From Mesorhizobium waimense (GTDB lineage: Bacteria; Pseudomonadota; Alphaproteobacteria; Rhizobiales; Rhizobiaceae), in NCBI RefSeq assembly GCF_003601975.1, contig NZ_QZWZ01000001.1:248001-312000 (forward strand): a stretch of DNA of 64,000 nucleotides, given 5' to 3'. This document shows, piece by piece, positions 49,983 through 57,787 of this stretch (within the stretch, counting starts at the first letter, position 1; the number at the start of each line of letters is the position of its first letter). Made by a program: the position numbers and the translations under genes. Under the pieces are notes generated by a model that saw only the letters and a program-made list of their open reading frames with translations, made no database searches and was not told the origin of the DNA.

Positions 49983-50981
49983 GTGGGCTCGCTGAAGATC
50001 GAGAATGTGAAGAAGGCTTTCGGGCCGGTCGAGGTGCTGAAGGGCATCAACCTCGAAGTAACGGACGGCGAGTTCGTCGTCTTCGTCGGCCCCTCCGGCT
50101 GCGGCAAGTCGACCTTGCTGAGGGTCATTGCCGGACTGGAGGATTCGACCTCGGGTCGCGTCGTCATCGACGGCGAGGACGTTTCCGTCACGCCGCCGGC
50201 CAAGCGCGGCATCGCCATGGTGTTCCAGACCTATGCGCTCTACCCGCATCTGACGGTGAAGAACAATATGGGCCTTGGGCTGAAGCAGGCCAGCACGCCG
50301 GCGGCAGAGATCGACCGACGCATCGGCATTGCCTCCTCGATGCTGTCGCTGGAGCCCTATCTTGAAAGGCGGCCGGCCGAACTCTCCGGTGGCCAGCGCC
50401 AGCGCGTCGCCATCGGCCGCGCCGTGGTGCGCGAGCCCAAGCTGTTTCTCTTCGACGAGCCCTTGTCCAACCTCGACGCCGCACTGCGCGTCAACACCAG
50501 GCTTGAGATCGCCCAGCTGCATCGCCGGCTGAAGGCAACGATGATCTACGTCACCCACGACCAGGTCGAGGCGATGACGCTGGCCGACAAGATCGTTGTG
50601 CTCAATGCCGGCAAGATCGAGCAGATCGGCGGGCCGATGCAGCTCTACAATTCGCCGGCGAACGAATTCGTCGCCGGCTTCATCGGCTCACCGAAGATGA
50701 ATTTCATCGACGGCGCCAGACTGGGCGAGACGGCGAATACCATCGGCGTGCGGCCTGAGCACCTGACCGTCGATCCAAAGTCCGGCGCCTGGAAGGGGAC
50801 GGTGGTGCATGCCGAGCATCTCGGCGCCGACACCAATCTCTATCTCGACTGCGAAAAGGCCGGGCTGATCACCGTGCGCATCTTCGGCGTCTACAATGCC
50901 GAACCGGGCGCGACGCTTTACGCGACGCCGGACCCGGCGAAGACCTATCGGTTTGGAGCGGATGGGAAGGTGTTGAAGTAG
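49983..50981 (+). CDS. amino-sugar ABC transporter ATP-binding protein
   Basis: A 332-aa MalK/UgpC-type ATPase. Walker [10 protein letters not shown] is near residues 36-44, the signature [16 protein letters not shown] and Walker [14 protein letters not shown] follow, with a C-terminal OB-type domain shorter than that of AglK. The start is GTG. It is the last gene of the murQ operon and powers the MalF/MalG-type permeases. It is similar in plan to aglK at the window start, but shares the amino-sugar context. RIME-like repeats follow. Confidence 0.88.
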   Translation: MGSLKIENVKKAFGPVEVLKGINLEVTDGEFVVFVGPSGCGKSTLLRVIAGLEDSTSGRVVIDGEDVSVTPPAKRGIAMVFQTYALYPHLTVKNNMGLGLKQASTPAAEIDRRIGIASSMLSLEPYLERRPAELSGGQRQRVAIGRAVVREPKLFLFDEPLSNLDAALRVNTRLEIAQLHRRLKATMIYVTHDQVEAMTLADKIVVLNAGKIEQIGGPMQLYNSPANEFVAGFIGSPKMNFIDGARLGETANTIGVRPEHLTVDPKSGAWKGTVVHAEHLGADTNLYLDCEKAGLITVRIFGVYNAEPGATLYATPDPAKTYRFGADGKVLK

Positions 50982-50990
50982 CTGCCACTT

Positions 50991-51044
50991 CCTTCTCCCC
51001 TGTGGGAGAAGGTGGCCGAGCGAAGCTCGGTCGGATGAGGGGTG
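50991..51044 (+). repeat. RIME-like intergenic repeat, copy A
   Basis: CCTTCTCCCCTGTGGGAGAAGG forms a hairpin and is followed by GGCCGAGCGAAGCTCGGTCGGATGAGGGGTG. This pattern is a common mosaic repeat in rhizobial intergenic DNA. It directly follows the ABC ATPase stop and may terminate transcription. Confidence 0.8.
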
Positions 51045-51116
51045 TTGGAAGGATCGCTACGCTGAAGGTGTAAGCGCTTCCAATACCTCGATATTTTGAT
51101 GCCGAGTTTCTTCCAG

Positions 51117-51173
51117 CACCCCTCATTCGTCTCGGCGCTGCGCGCCGATCCACCTTCTCCCACAGGGGAGAAG
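51117..51173 (-). repeat. RIME-like intergenic repeat, copy B, inverted
   Basis: The same element as copy A on the opposite strand (CACCCCTCATTCG...CTTCTCCCACAGGGGAGAAGG), 73 bp away. The two copies face each other as an inverted pair between the ABC ATPase gene and the convergent FAH-family gene, and could pair into a long cruciform or RNA hairpin. Confidence 0.8.
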
Positions 51174-51188
51174 GGGAGAGGTATACGC

Positions 51189-52034
51189 CTACACGTCCGC
51201 CTTGAACGTCTGCTTCTGCTGACCCAGCCCTTCGATACCGAGTTCGACCACATCACCCGCCTTCAGGAACACCGGCGGCTTCATGCCGAGCCCGACGCCG
51301 GGCGGCGTGCCGGTCGAGATGATGTCGCCGGGATGCAGCGACATGAAATGGCTGAGGTAGGAGACGAGGTAAGCGACGCCGTAGACCATGGTTTTGGTCG
51401 AGCCGTCCTGCATCGTCTTGCCGTTCACCGTCAGCCACATCTTGATGTTCTGCGGGTCGGCCACCTCGTCCTTGGTCACCAGCCACGGTCCGATCGGGCC
51501 GAACGTGTCGCAGGACTTGCCCTTGGTCCACTGGCCCTGCCGCTCGGCCTGGAAGGCGCGCTCGGAAACATCGTGCGAGACGCAGTAGCCAGCGACATAA
51601 TCCAGCGCCTCGGCTTCGCTGACATATTTGGCGGTCTTGCCGATGACGACGCCGAGTTCGACTTCCCAGTCGGTCTTCACCGAGCCGCGCGGGATCAGCA
51701 CGTCGTCGTCGGGCCCGACGATGGCCGAGCTTGCCTTCATGAAGATGATCGGCTCCGGCGGCACGGTGGCGCCGGTCTCGGCGGCGTGGTCGGAATAGTT
51801 GAGCCCGATGCAGATGAATTTTCCCGTGCCGGCGACGCAGGCGCCGATGCGTGGACTGCCGGAAACCGCGGGCAGCGATTTCGGGTCGAGCTTCGACAGC
51901 ATGTCCAGCGAAGCCGGGTGAAGCACCGTGCCGGCGATGTCGGCGACATAAGCGGAGAGGTCGCGGATCGTCCCATCCGCATCGAGCAGGCCGGGACGTT
52001 CGCTCCCCACCTCGCCATAGCGCAGCAGTTTCAT
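51189..52034 (-). CDS. fumarylacetoacetate hydrolase family protein, sugar-acid type
   Basis: A 281-aa FAH-fold hydrolase. The N-terminal MKLLRYGEVGSERPGLLD and metal-ligand segment DWEVELGVVIGK...GYCVSHDVSER are those of FAH enzymes often annotated as ureidoglycolate lyase, whose better-supported role is 2,4-diketo-3-deoxy-L-fuconate hydrolase. AGGAGAA before the ATG decides the start at 52034. The upstream SDR gene on the same strand fits the step just before in the L-fucose pathway, which would give pyruvate plus lactate. Confidence 0.78.
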   Translation of the reverse strand: MKLLRYGEVGSERPGLLDADGTIRDLSAYVADIAGTVLHPASLDMLSKLDPKSLPAVSGSPRIGACVAGTGKFICIGLNYSDHAAETGATVPPEPIIFMKASSAIVGPDDDVLIPRGSVKTDWEVELGVVIGKTAKYVSEAEALDYVAGYCVSHDVSERAFQAERQGQWTKGKSCDTFGPIGPWLVTKDEVADPQNIKMWLTVNGKTMQDGSTKTMVYGVAYLVSYLSHFMSLHPGDIISTGTPPGVGLGMKPPVFLKAGDVVELGIEGLGQQKQTFKADV

Positions 52035-52192
52035 GCAGTCTTTCTCCTGATTGCGGCCCGTGGCCTTTTGCAAACTCTCCGCCAAGGCGACGATATGGTT
52101 TTCAGAAACCGGGCGGAAAGTACCGAATGGACCTATCCCGGGGCAAGCGCGGAAGCCGCCTTAGATGCCTGGGGACCATGTTTTTCAGACTG

Positions 52193-52924
52193 CTAGATCG
52201 ACCAGCCACCGTCGATATTGTAGGCCTGCCCCGACGTATAGGTGGCGCCGGCTAGATAGACGGCGAGATCGGCAATTTCCTCCGGCGTGCCAAGACGGCC
52301 CATCGGCTGGCGGGCGATGAAGGCGGCGCGGGCGGCTTCGTAGTCGCCTTGCGCATGCATGCGATCCTGCAGCGACGGGCTCTCGACAGTGCCAGGGCAG
52401 ATGGCGTTGCAGCGTATGCCTTTGCCGACATAGTCGGCGGCAATCGCCTTGGTCAGTCCGATGACCGCGGCCTTGGTGACGCCATAAGCGAAACGGTTGG
52501 GCACACCTTTGCCGGCACCGGCGACCGACGACATGTTGACGATCGATCCGTCGCCACGTTCCAGCATGCCCGGCAGCACCGCGCGGATGGTGCGGATCAT
52601 CGCGCGCACATTGAGGTTGAAGGCGAAGTCGAGATCGGCATCCGCCATTTCGAGGATCGAGCCGGAATGGACGAAGCCGGCGCAATTGAACAGCACATCG
52701 ACAGGGCCGATTTCGGCGAAGCCCGATTTCACCGCCTCGTCGTTCAGCACATCGAGCTTGCGGGTGTTGATCCCGCTTGTCTTGCCGATTTCGGCCAGCA
52801 GCACCTCGTTGATGTCGGTGGCGTGCACAACGGCGCCTGCCTTGGCGAAGGCTAGCGCGCTCGCCCTGCCGATGCCTTGCGCTGCCGCCGTGACGACAAC
52901 GACCTTGCCCGCCAGATCCGCCAT
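52193..52924 (-). CDS. SDR dehydrogenase, 2-keto-3-deoxy-L-fuconate dehydrogenase-like
   Basis: A 243-aa short-chain dehydrogenase/reductase. It has TAAAQGIGRA (cofactor), NCAG, the catalytic Ser in VNMSSVAG, YGVTKA and the PGTVESPSL loop, which in the BDH2/DHRS6-like group is associated with 2-keto-3-deoxy-L-fuconate dehydrogenase. It is 158 bp upstream of the FAH-family gene. The two would be the last steps of non-phosphorylative L-fucose breakdown; earlier enzymes are not in the window. Hydroxybutyrate is an alternative substrate. Confidence 0.75.
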   Translation of the reverse strand: MADLAGKVVVVTAAAQGIGRASALAFAKAGAVVHATDINEVLLAEIGKTSGINTRKLDVLNDEAVKSGFAEIGPVDVLFNCAGFVHSGSILEMADADLDFAFNLNVRAMIRTIRAVLPGMLERGDGSIVNMSSVAGAGKGVPNRFAYGVTKAAVIGLTKAIAADYVGKGIRCNAICPGTVESPSLQDRMHAQGDYEAARAAFIARQPMGRLGTPEEIADLAVYLAGATYTSGQAYNIDGGWSI

Positions 52925-53114
52925 GCTGTTCTCCTCGACTGTCTAACGCCGCCCGGATGTCTAAGGGCATTCGGCCAAGGTGCAATGTGCCAGGCAAGCA
53001 CTATCGTGCCGCCTCAAACACCCGTTGATGTGCAGGCCAATTGTTTTTTCTCGTTAAAGAACATCCATTGACCCGTCAAGCCCGAACGTCACCGCTGGCC
53101 GTTTGCGCGGACTG

Positions 53115-55487
53115 TCAGTCGCCGTAGGGCACCCAGACGTTCTTGACCTCGACGGCACGGCGCAAGAAGGCGTCTCCCGCGGCGTCGCTCGACGTCCAGT
53201 CGAGGCTGCGGCCATTGCCGGTCCAGACGCGCTTGAGGTTGCCGATCGAGTCGGCTTCCGCCTTGGCGCAGGTCTCGGCATCGGCGAACACCCAGAGCCC
53301 GTCGACATCGTCGTGCTTGGCCAGCACGCCGGCAAGCTCGGCGCTGCGGCCGGTGACGATGTTGATGGCGCCGGCCGGAACGTCGGAATATTCGATGATT
53401 TGATAGAGATCGGTGGCAAGCAGCGGATATCTTTCCGAAGGCACCGCCACCACCGTGTTGGCCATGGCGAGCGCCGGAGCAACCAGCGAGATCAGGCCGA
53501 GTAGCGGCGCGCTGTCGGGCGCGACAATGCCCATGACGCCGACCGGCTCATGCAGCGCCAAAGTCACGGCGCGGGCAGGCGGCTGGTGCACACGGCCCTC
53601 GAACTTGTCGGCGAGGCCGGCATAAAGGAACAGTCGCTCGATCGACAGCTCGACCTCTGCACGCGCGTCCTTGGCGGCGGTGCCGGTAAGCTCCGTGAGG
53701 CGGGCGACGAATTCATCGGCACGGCCGGACAGGTTCTCGGCCAGGTAATAGAGCACCTGGCTGCGATTGTAGGCGGTCGCTTCCGGCCAGCCCTTGCAGG
53801 CGCGGGCAGCAGTGACGGCATCGCGGATGTCCTTGCGGTTGCCGAGACCGACCTCGCCGGCAAGCTTGCCCTTGGCGGTGGCAATGCCAAGCGAATAGTT
53901 GCCGTCCGGCCGGACCTGCTTGCCGCCGATGAACAGCTTTGCCGTGCGGTCGATGGCGTCGCCTTCCGATTGCTCGACAGGCTGCACGGAAGAAGTCGCC
54001 GGTTTGATCACAGGGCCGAGCGGCAGTTTCACAGACAGATATTCGAACATGCCCTCGCGGCCGCCTTCGCGGCCGAAGCCGCTCTCGCGATAGCCGCCGA
54101 AGCCGCAGGCGGCATCGAACATGTTGGTGCCGTTGACCCAGACGACGCCGGCCTTCAACTGCGGTGCGACATGCAGGGCAAGGTTGACGTTCTCGCTCCA
54201 CACCGAGGCCGCCAGGCCGTAACGTGTGTTGTTGGCGAGCTCGATCGCTTCCTCGGTGTTGCGGAAGGTCATGGTGGCCAGCACCGGGCCGAACACCTCC
54301 TCCTGCGCCAGGATGTTAGCCGGAGAAACACCAGTCGCGAGCGTCGGCAAATGGTAACAGCCGGAGGCCGGCAGTGCGGCGTCCGGCTGCCAGCAGACTG
54401 CGCCCTGCTTTGCCCCTTCCGCGACCAGTCTCTTGACGCGCTCGAGCTGGGTCATGTCGACCAGCGGGCCGATATCGGTGTTCTTGTCGAGCGGGCTGCC
54501 GACGCGCAGCCGGCCCATCCTGGTCTTGACCTTGGCGATCAAGGCGTCGGCGATGCCTTCCTGCACCAGAAGGCGCGAGCCGGCGCAGCAGACCTGGCCC
54601 TGGTTGAACCAGATGCCGTCGACCAGTCCCTCGACGGCGCTGTCGAGATCGGCATCCTCGAAGACGACGAAGGCCGACTTGCCGCCGAGCTCCAGTGACA
54701 GTTTCTTGCCCGATCCTGCCGTGGCTTTCCGGATGATCTTGCCAACCTCGGACGAGCCGGTGAAGGCGATCTTCTGGATGCCTGGATGGTTGACGATGGC
54801 CGCACCGGCCTCCGGCCCGCCCTGGACGATGTTGACGACGCCCTTGGGCACGCCGGCGCGCTCGCAGATTTCGGCGAACAGGATGGCGGTGAGCGGGGTG
54901 AACTCGGCCGGCTTCAGCACCACCGTGCAGCCGGCGGAGAGTGCCGGCGCGATCTTCCAGGCCAACATCAGCAGCGGGAAGTTCCACGGGATGATCTGGC
55001 CGACGACGCCGACGCCCTTATGCTCGGGGAAATCCTTGTCCAGCGCCTGCGCCCAGCCGGCATGGTGGATGAAATGGCGGATGGCCAGCGGCACGTCGAT
55101 GTCGCGGCTTTCGCGGATCGGCTTGCCGTTGTCGATCGATTCCAGCACCGCGAACAGGCGCTGATGGCGCTGCATGGCGCGGCCGATGGCATAGAGAACC
55201 TTGGCTCGGCTGTAGCCGGAAGTAGCACTCCATTTCGGCAGGGCCTTGGCGGCGGCCAAAACCGCGGCGTCGATATCGGCAGCACCGGCATCGGACACCT
55301 TGGCCAGCAGCTTGCCGGAGGAGGGATCACTGGTATCGAAGGTCTTGCCGCTGCCCGCCGCCTTCCACACGCCGCCGATGAACAGCGCCTTGCCGAAATC
55401 TCGCGCGGCAAGCCAGGCATCCGCCTCGTTGCGGGCCTCCGGCGCCGGGCCGTAATCCATGGCGTGATAGCGTTCGAGAATGTTCAT
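53115..55487 (-). CDS. tandem aldehyde dehydrogenase, ALDH16-like
   Basis: A 790-aa protein with two ALDH units. The first (residues about 30-495) is complete, with the base Glu in LELGGK and the nucleophile Cys in GQVCCAGSRL. The second (about 505-790) aligns by fold (TAKLFIGGKQVRPDG, GVMGIVAPDSAPLLG) but lacks the GQxC motif and the ELGGK motif, so it should be inactive. That active-plus-pseudo layout is the hallmark of the ALDH16 family. It lies 47 bp downstream of deoC on the same strand, which points to oxidation of the acetaldehyde that DeoC makes or of a deoxyribose-derived aldehyde. Confidence 0.85.
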   Translation of the reverse strand: MNILERYHAMDYGPAPEARNEADAWLAARDFGKALFIGGVWKAAGSGKTFDTSDPSSGKLLAKVSDAGAADIDAAVLAAAKALPKWSATSGYSRAKVLYAIGRAMQRHQRLFAVLESIDNGKPIRESRDIDVPLAIRHFIHHAGWAQALDKDFPEHKGVGVVGQIIPWNFPLLMLAWKIAPALSAGCTVVLKPAEFTPLTAILFAEICERAGVPKGVVNIVQGGPEAGAAIVNHPGIQKIAFTGSSEVGKIIRKATAGSGKKLSLELGGKSAFVVFEDADLDSAVEGLVDGIWFNQGQVCCAGSRLLVQEGIADALIAKVKTRMGRLRVGSPLDKNTDIGPLVDMTQLERVKRLVAEGAKQGAVCWQPDAALPASGCYHLPTLATGVSPANILAQEEVFGPVLATMTFRNTEEAIELANNTRYGLAASVWSENVNLALHVAPQLKAGVVWVNGTNMFDAACGFGGYRESGFGREGGREGMFEYLSVKLPLGPVIKPATSSVQPVEQSEGDAIDRTAKLFIGGKQVRPDGNYSLGIATAKGKLAGEVGLGNRKDIRDAVTAARACKGWPEATAYNRSQVLYYLAENLSGRADEFVARLTELTGTAAKDARAEVELSIERLFLYAGLADKFEGRVHQPPARAVTLALHEPVGVMGIVAPDSAPLLGLISLVAPALAMANTVVAVPSERYPLLATDLYQIIEYSDVPAGAINIVTGRSAELAGVLAKHDDVDGLWVFADAETCAKAEADSIGNLKRVWTGNGRSLDWTSSDAAGDAFLRRAVEVKNVWVPYGD

Positions 55488-55534
55488 CGGGCGTCTCCGC
55501 TAGGAGGAGGTTTTTGTGCGGCGCGGTGTAGCGC

Positions 55535-56584
55535 TCAAGCCATCGCGTGGCGATGGTTGGCCGAGTAATGGCCGGTCAGATGGTGTTCAAGCTGGCGCTC
55601 GATGTCGGTCAGCAAGCTCGAGGCGCCGAAGCGGAACAGGTCGGGCTCCAGCCATGGCCGGCCCAGCTCTTCCTTCATCAGCACCAGCCAGTCGAGCGAA
55701 ACCTTGGCGGTGGAAATGCCGCCGGCCGGCTTGAAGCCGATGAGATAGCCGGTTTCCTCGAAATAGGCGCGGATGGCGCGCACCATCGCCAGGCCCACCG
55801 GCAGCGTCGCGTTGACGCTTTCCTTGCCGGTCGAGGTCTTGATGAAATCCGCGCCCGCCATCATCGCCACCATCGAGGCCAGCATGACGTTGCGCAGCGT
55901 GGCGAGATCGCCGGTGCCGAGAATGACCTTGAGATGCGCCTCGCCGCAGGCCTCGCGCATCGAAACGATCTCGTTGTAGAGTTCCTGCCATTTCGCCCCG
56001 AACACCAGGCCGCGCGGGATGACGACGTCGATCTCGTCGGCGCCGTCACGGACCGAGGCTTCGATCTCTTGCAGGCGCGTCGAAAGCGGCGCGAGACCGT
56101 GCGGAAAGGCGGTCGAAACGGCGGCGACATGGATGCCGGTGCCGCGCACCGCGTCGACGGCGGTGGCGACGAAGGGATGATAGACGCAGACCGCCGCCGG
56201 GCGGATGGTCTCGCCCGCTATGCCCAGGCCTTCGACGATGTCGCGGCGAAACGGATTGATCGCCTTGGCGCAGAGCCGGCGCACGCGTTCCTCGGTGTCA
56301 TTGGAATTCAGCGTCGTCAGGTCCATGCAGGCGACGGCGCGCAGCAGCCAGGCCGCCTGGTTGTCGGCCTTGATCGAGCGCCGCTTGGTCAGGCTGGCGA
56401 CGCGGCGCTCCAGCGCCGAGCGGTTGACGCTGCGCACCGATTCCATGAAGCCGAGATCGAGCCGCATGCCGGGATTGCGGGCAATGGCATGGTCCGGCAG
56501 TACGGGCGTGTTGGCGGCGGTGCGCGCCGGCAGCGGCGTGACCTTGGACGCGCCGGTGTCGGCTTCACGGATAGTGCTGCTCAT
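55535..56584 (-). CDS. deoC: deoxyribose-phosphate aldolase
   Basis: A 349-aa DeoC that splits deoxyribose 5-phosphate into glyceraldehyde 3-phosphate and acetaldehyde. The Schiff-base Lys lies in FIKTSTGK, the proton-relay Lys in GFKPAGGI, and ACMDLTTL holds the conserved Asp. It is about 100 residues longer than the E. coli enzyme because of an N-terminal extension, common in the long DERA forms. It leads the ALDH16-like gene on the minus strand, so the two probably act in sequence on deoxynucleosides or deoxyribose. Confidence 0.92.
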   Translation of the reverse strand: MSSTIREADTGASKVTPLPARTAANTPVLPDHAIARNPGMRLDLGFMESVRSVNRSALERRVASLTKRRSIKADNQAAWLLRAVACMDLTTLNSNDTEERVRRLCAKAINPFRRDIVEGLGIAGETIRPAAVCVYHPFVATAVDAVRGTGIHVAAVSTAFPHGLAPLSTRLQEIEASVRDGADEIDVVIPRGLVFGAKWQELYNEIVSMREACGEAHLKVILGTGDLATLRNVMLASMVAMMAGADFIKTSTGKESVNATLPVGLAMVRAIRAYFEETGYLIGFKPAGGISTAKVSLDWLVLMKEELGRPWLEPDLFRFGASSLLTDIERQLEHHLTGHYSANHRHAMA

Positions 56585-56749
56585 CTCCTGCCCTCTTCAT
56601 TCAGCGGCGTGCGCCGAAGATAGCCCGTGAAGGTGCGCTTCACGAGTCCTCAAGCGGCTCATAGCTGAAAAAGGCAGCGAAAGCAGCAGATTTTTGACCG
56701 TGCGGTCAAAAAACGCGTTCGGAGACTGACGCCGAAGCGTCGCGACGTC

Positions 56750-57577
56750 TCAACCGACGAAGGCGCGCTCGACGACGAAGCTCGACGGATGATGCAGCGA
56801 GCCTTCCTCGAAGCCCAGGCTTTCGGCCAGTTCCTTGACGTCCTTCAGCATGTGCATCGAGCCGCAGATCATGATGCGGTCGGTCTCGGGGTTGAGCTTG
56901 TCGATGCCTAGGTCGGAATAAAACTTGCCGGAGCCGATCAGCGCGGTGATGCGGCCCATGCGCGCCGACTCTTCGCGCGTCGTCGAATTGTAGAGGGTGA
57001 CGCGGCCGCCGGTCAGGTCGCCGATCAGCGGGTCGTTCTCAAGTGCCGCCACCAGTTCCTGGCCGTAAACCAGCTCGGCGTTGTCGCGGCAGGTATGGGT
57101 CAGGATGACCTGTTCGAACTTCTCATAGGTGTCGGGATCGCGCAGCAGGCTGGCGAAGGGCGCGATGCCGGTGCCGGTCGAGATCATGAACAGCCGCTTT
57201 GCCGGGGTCAGCGCGTCGAGCACCAGCGTGCCGGTCGACTTCTGGCGCATGATGACGGTGTCGCCGACCTGGATCTTCTGCAACTCGGAGGTCAGCGGGC
57301 CGTCCGGCACCTTGATCGAGAAAAATTCTAGTTCGTCGTCCCAGGACGGGCTGGCGACCGAATAGGCGCGGTACACCGGCTTCTCGGCATTGGGCAGGCC
57401 AATCATGACAAACTCGCCGGAGCGGAAGCGCAGCGACTGCGGCCGGGTGATGCGGAACGAGAACAGGCGGTCGGTGTAGTGCTTCACCGAGACGACCGTT
57501 TCGGCATAGACATTGGCCGGAATCGGAAACTGCAGCGGCCGGGCGCCAGCGATATTGAACGCGGATGTGGTGTTCAT
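56750..57577 (-). CDS. fpr: ferredoxin--NADP(+) reductase
   Basis: A 275-aa FNR-type reductase. The FAD motif RAYSVASP and the NADP-binding TGTGIAPFASLLRD are in the right order, and the C-terminus ends in VERAFVG, typical of the bacterial Fpr class. The start was set at MNTTSAFN; about 107 residues of open frame upstream are rejected because they have no family similarity and run through the promoter. It would reduce ferredoxin or flavodoxin in the cytoplasm and supports oxidative-stress and Fe-S metabolism. The hyuA gene is divergent. Confidence 0.9.
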   Translation of the reverse strand: MNTTSAFNIAGARPLQFPIPANVYAETVVSVKHYTDRLFSFRITRPQSLRFRSGEFVMIGLPNAEKPVYRAYSVASPSWDDELEFFSIKVPDGPLTSELQKIQVGDTVIMRQKSTGTLVLDALTPAKRLFMISTGTGIAPFASLLRDPDTYEKFEQVILTHTCRDNAELVYGQELVAALENDPLIGDLTGGRVTLYNSTTREESARMGRITALIGSGKFYSDLGIDKLNPETDRIMICGSMHMLKDVKELAESLGFEEGSLHHPSSFVVERAFVG

Positions 57578-57690
57578 CAAACCGAACCTTCTAGGACGCC
57601 GAGGCCAAACTCTCTCCTGCGCGCCCGAACCAGTCAGGTTCCGGCGTGCCCTTTGCACACTGCGAAGCGGTAAGCTCTTGTGTCCCGAAT

Positions 57691-57720
57691 TTATTAGTAT
57701 ACAAATGATATTTGCGTCAA
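57691..57720 (-). promoter_or_regulatory. candidate promoter of fpr
   Basis: On the minus strand a TTGACG (57720-57715) is followed after 18 bp by TAATAA (57696-57691) in an AT-rich block unlike the flanks. Transcription would start about 105 bp before the fpr ATG. The hyuA gene, 68-100 bp to the other side, may use the same region. Confidence 0.4.
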
Positions 57721-57787
57721 GAGACCAGCGTAAAACACCTTTCCAAACTGAGACATATCCGTAGTCCGGGCATTTCGGGTTTCGACA

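Noticed and set aside
48852..50558. 568-codon minus-strand frame opposite the oxidoreductase and ATPase genes
   Set aside because: Antisense to two strong genes and without recognisable motifs.
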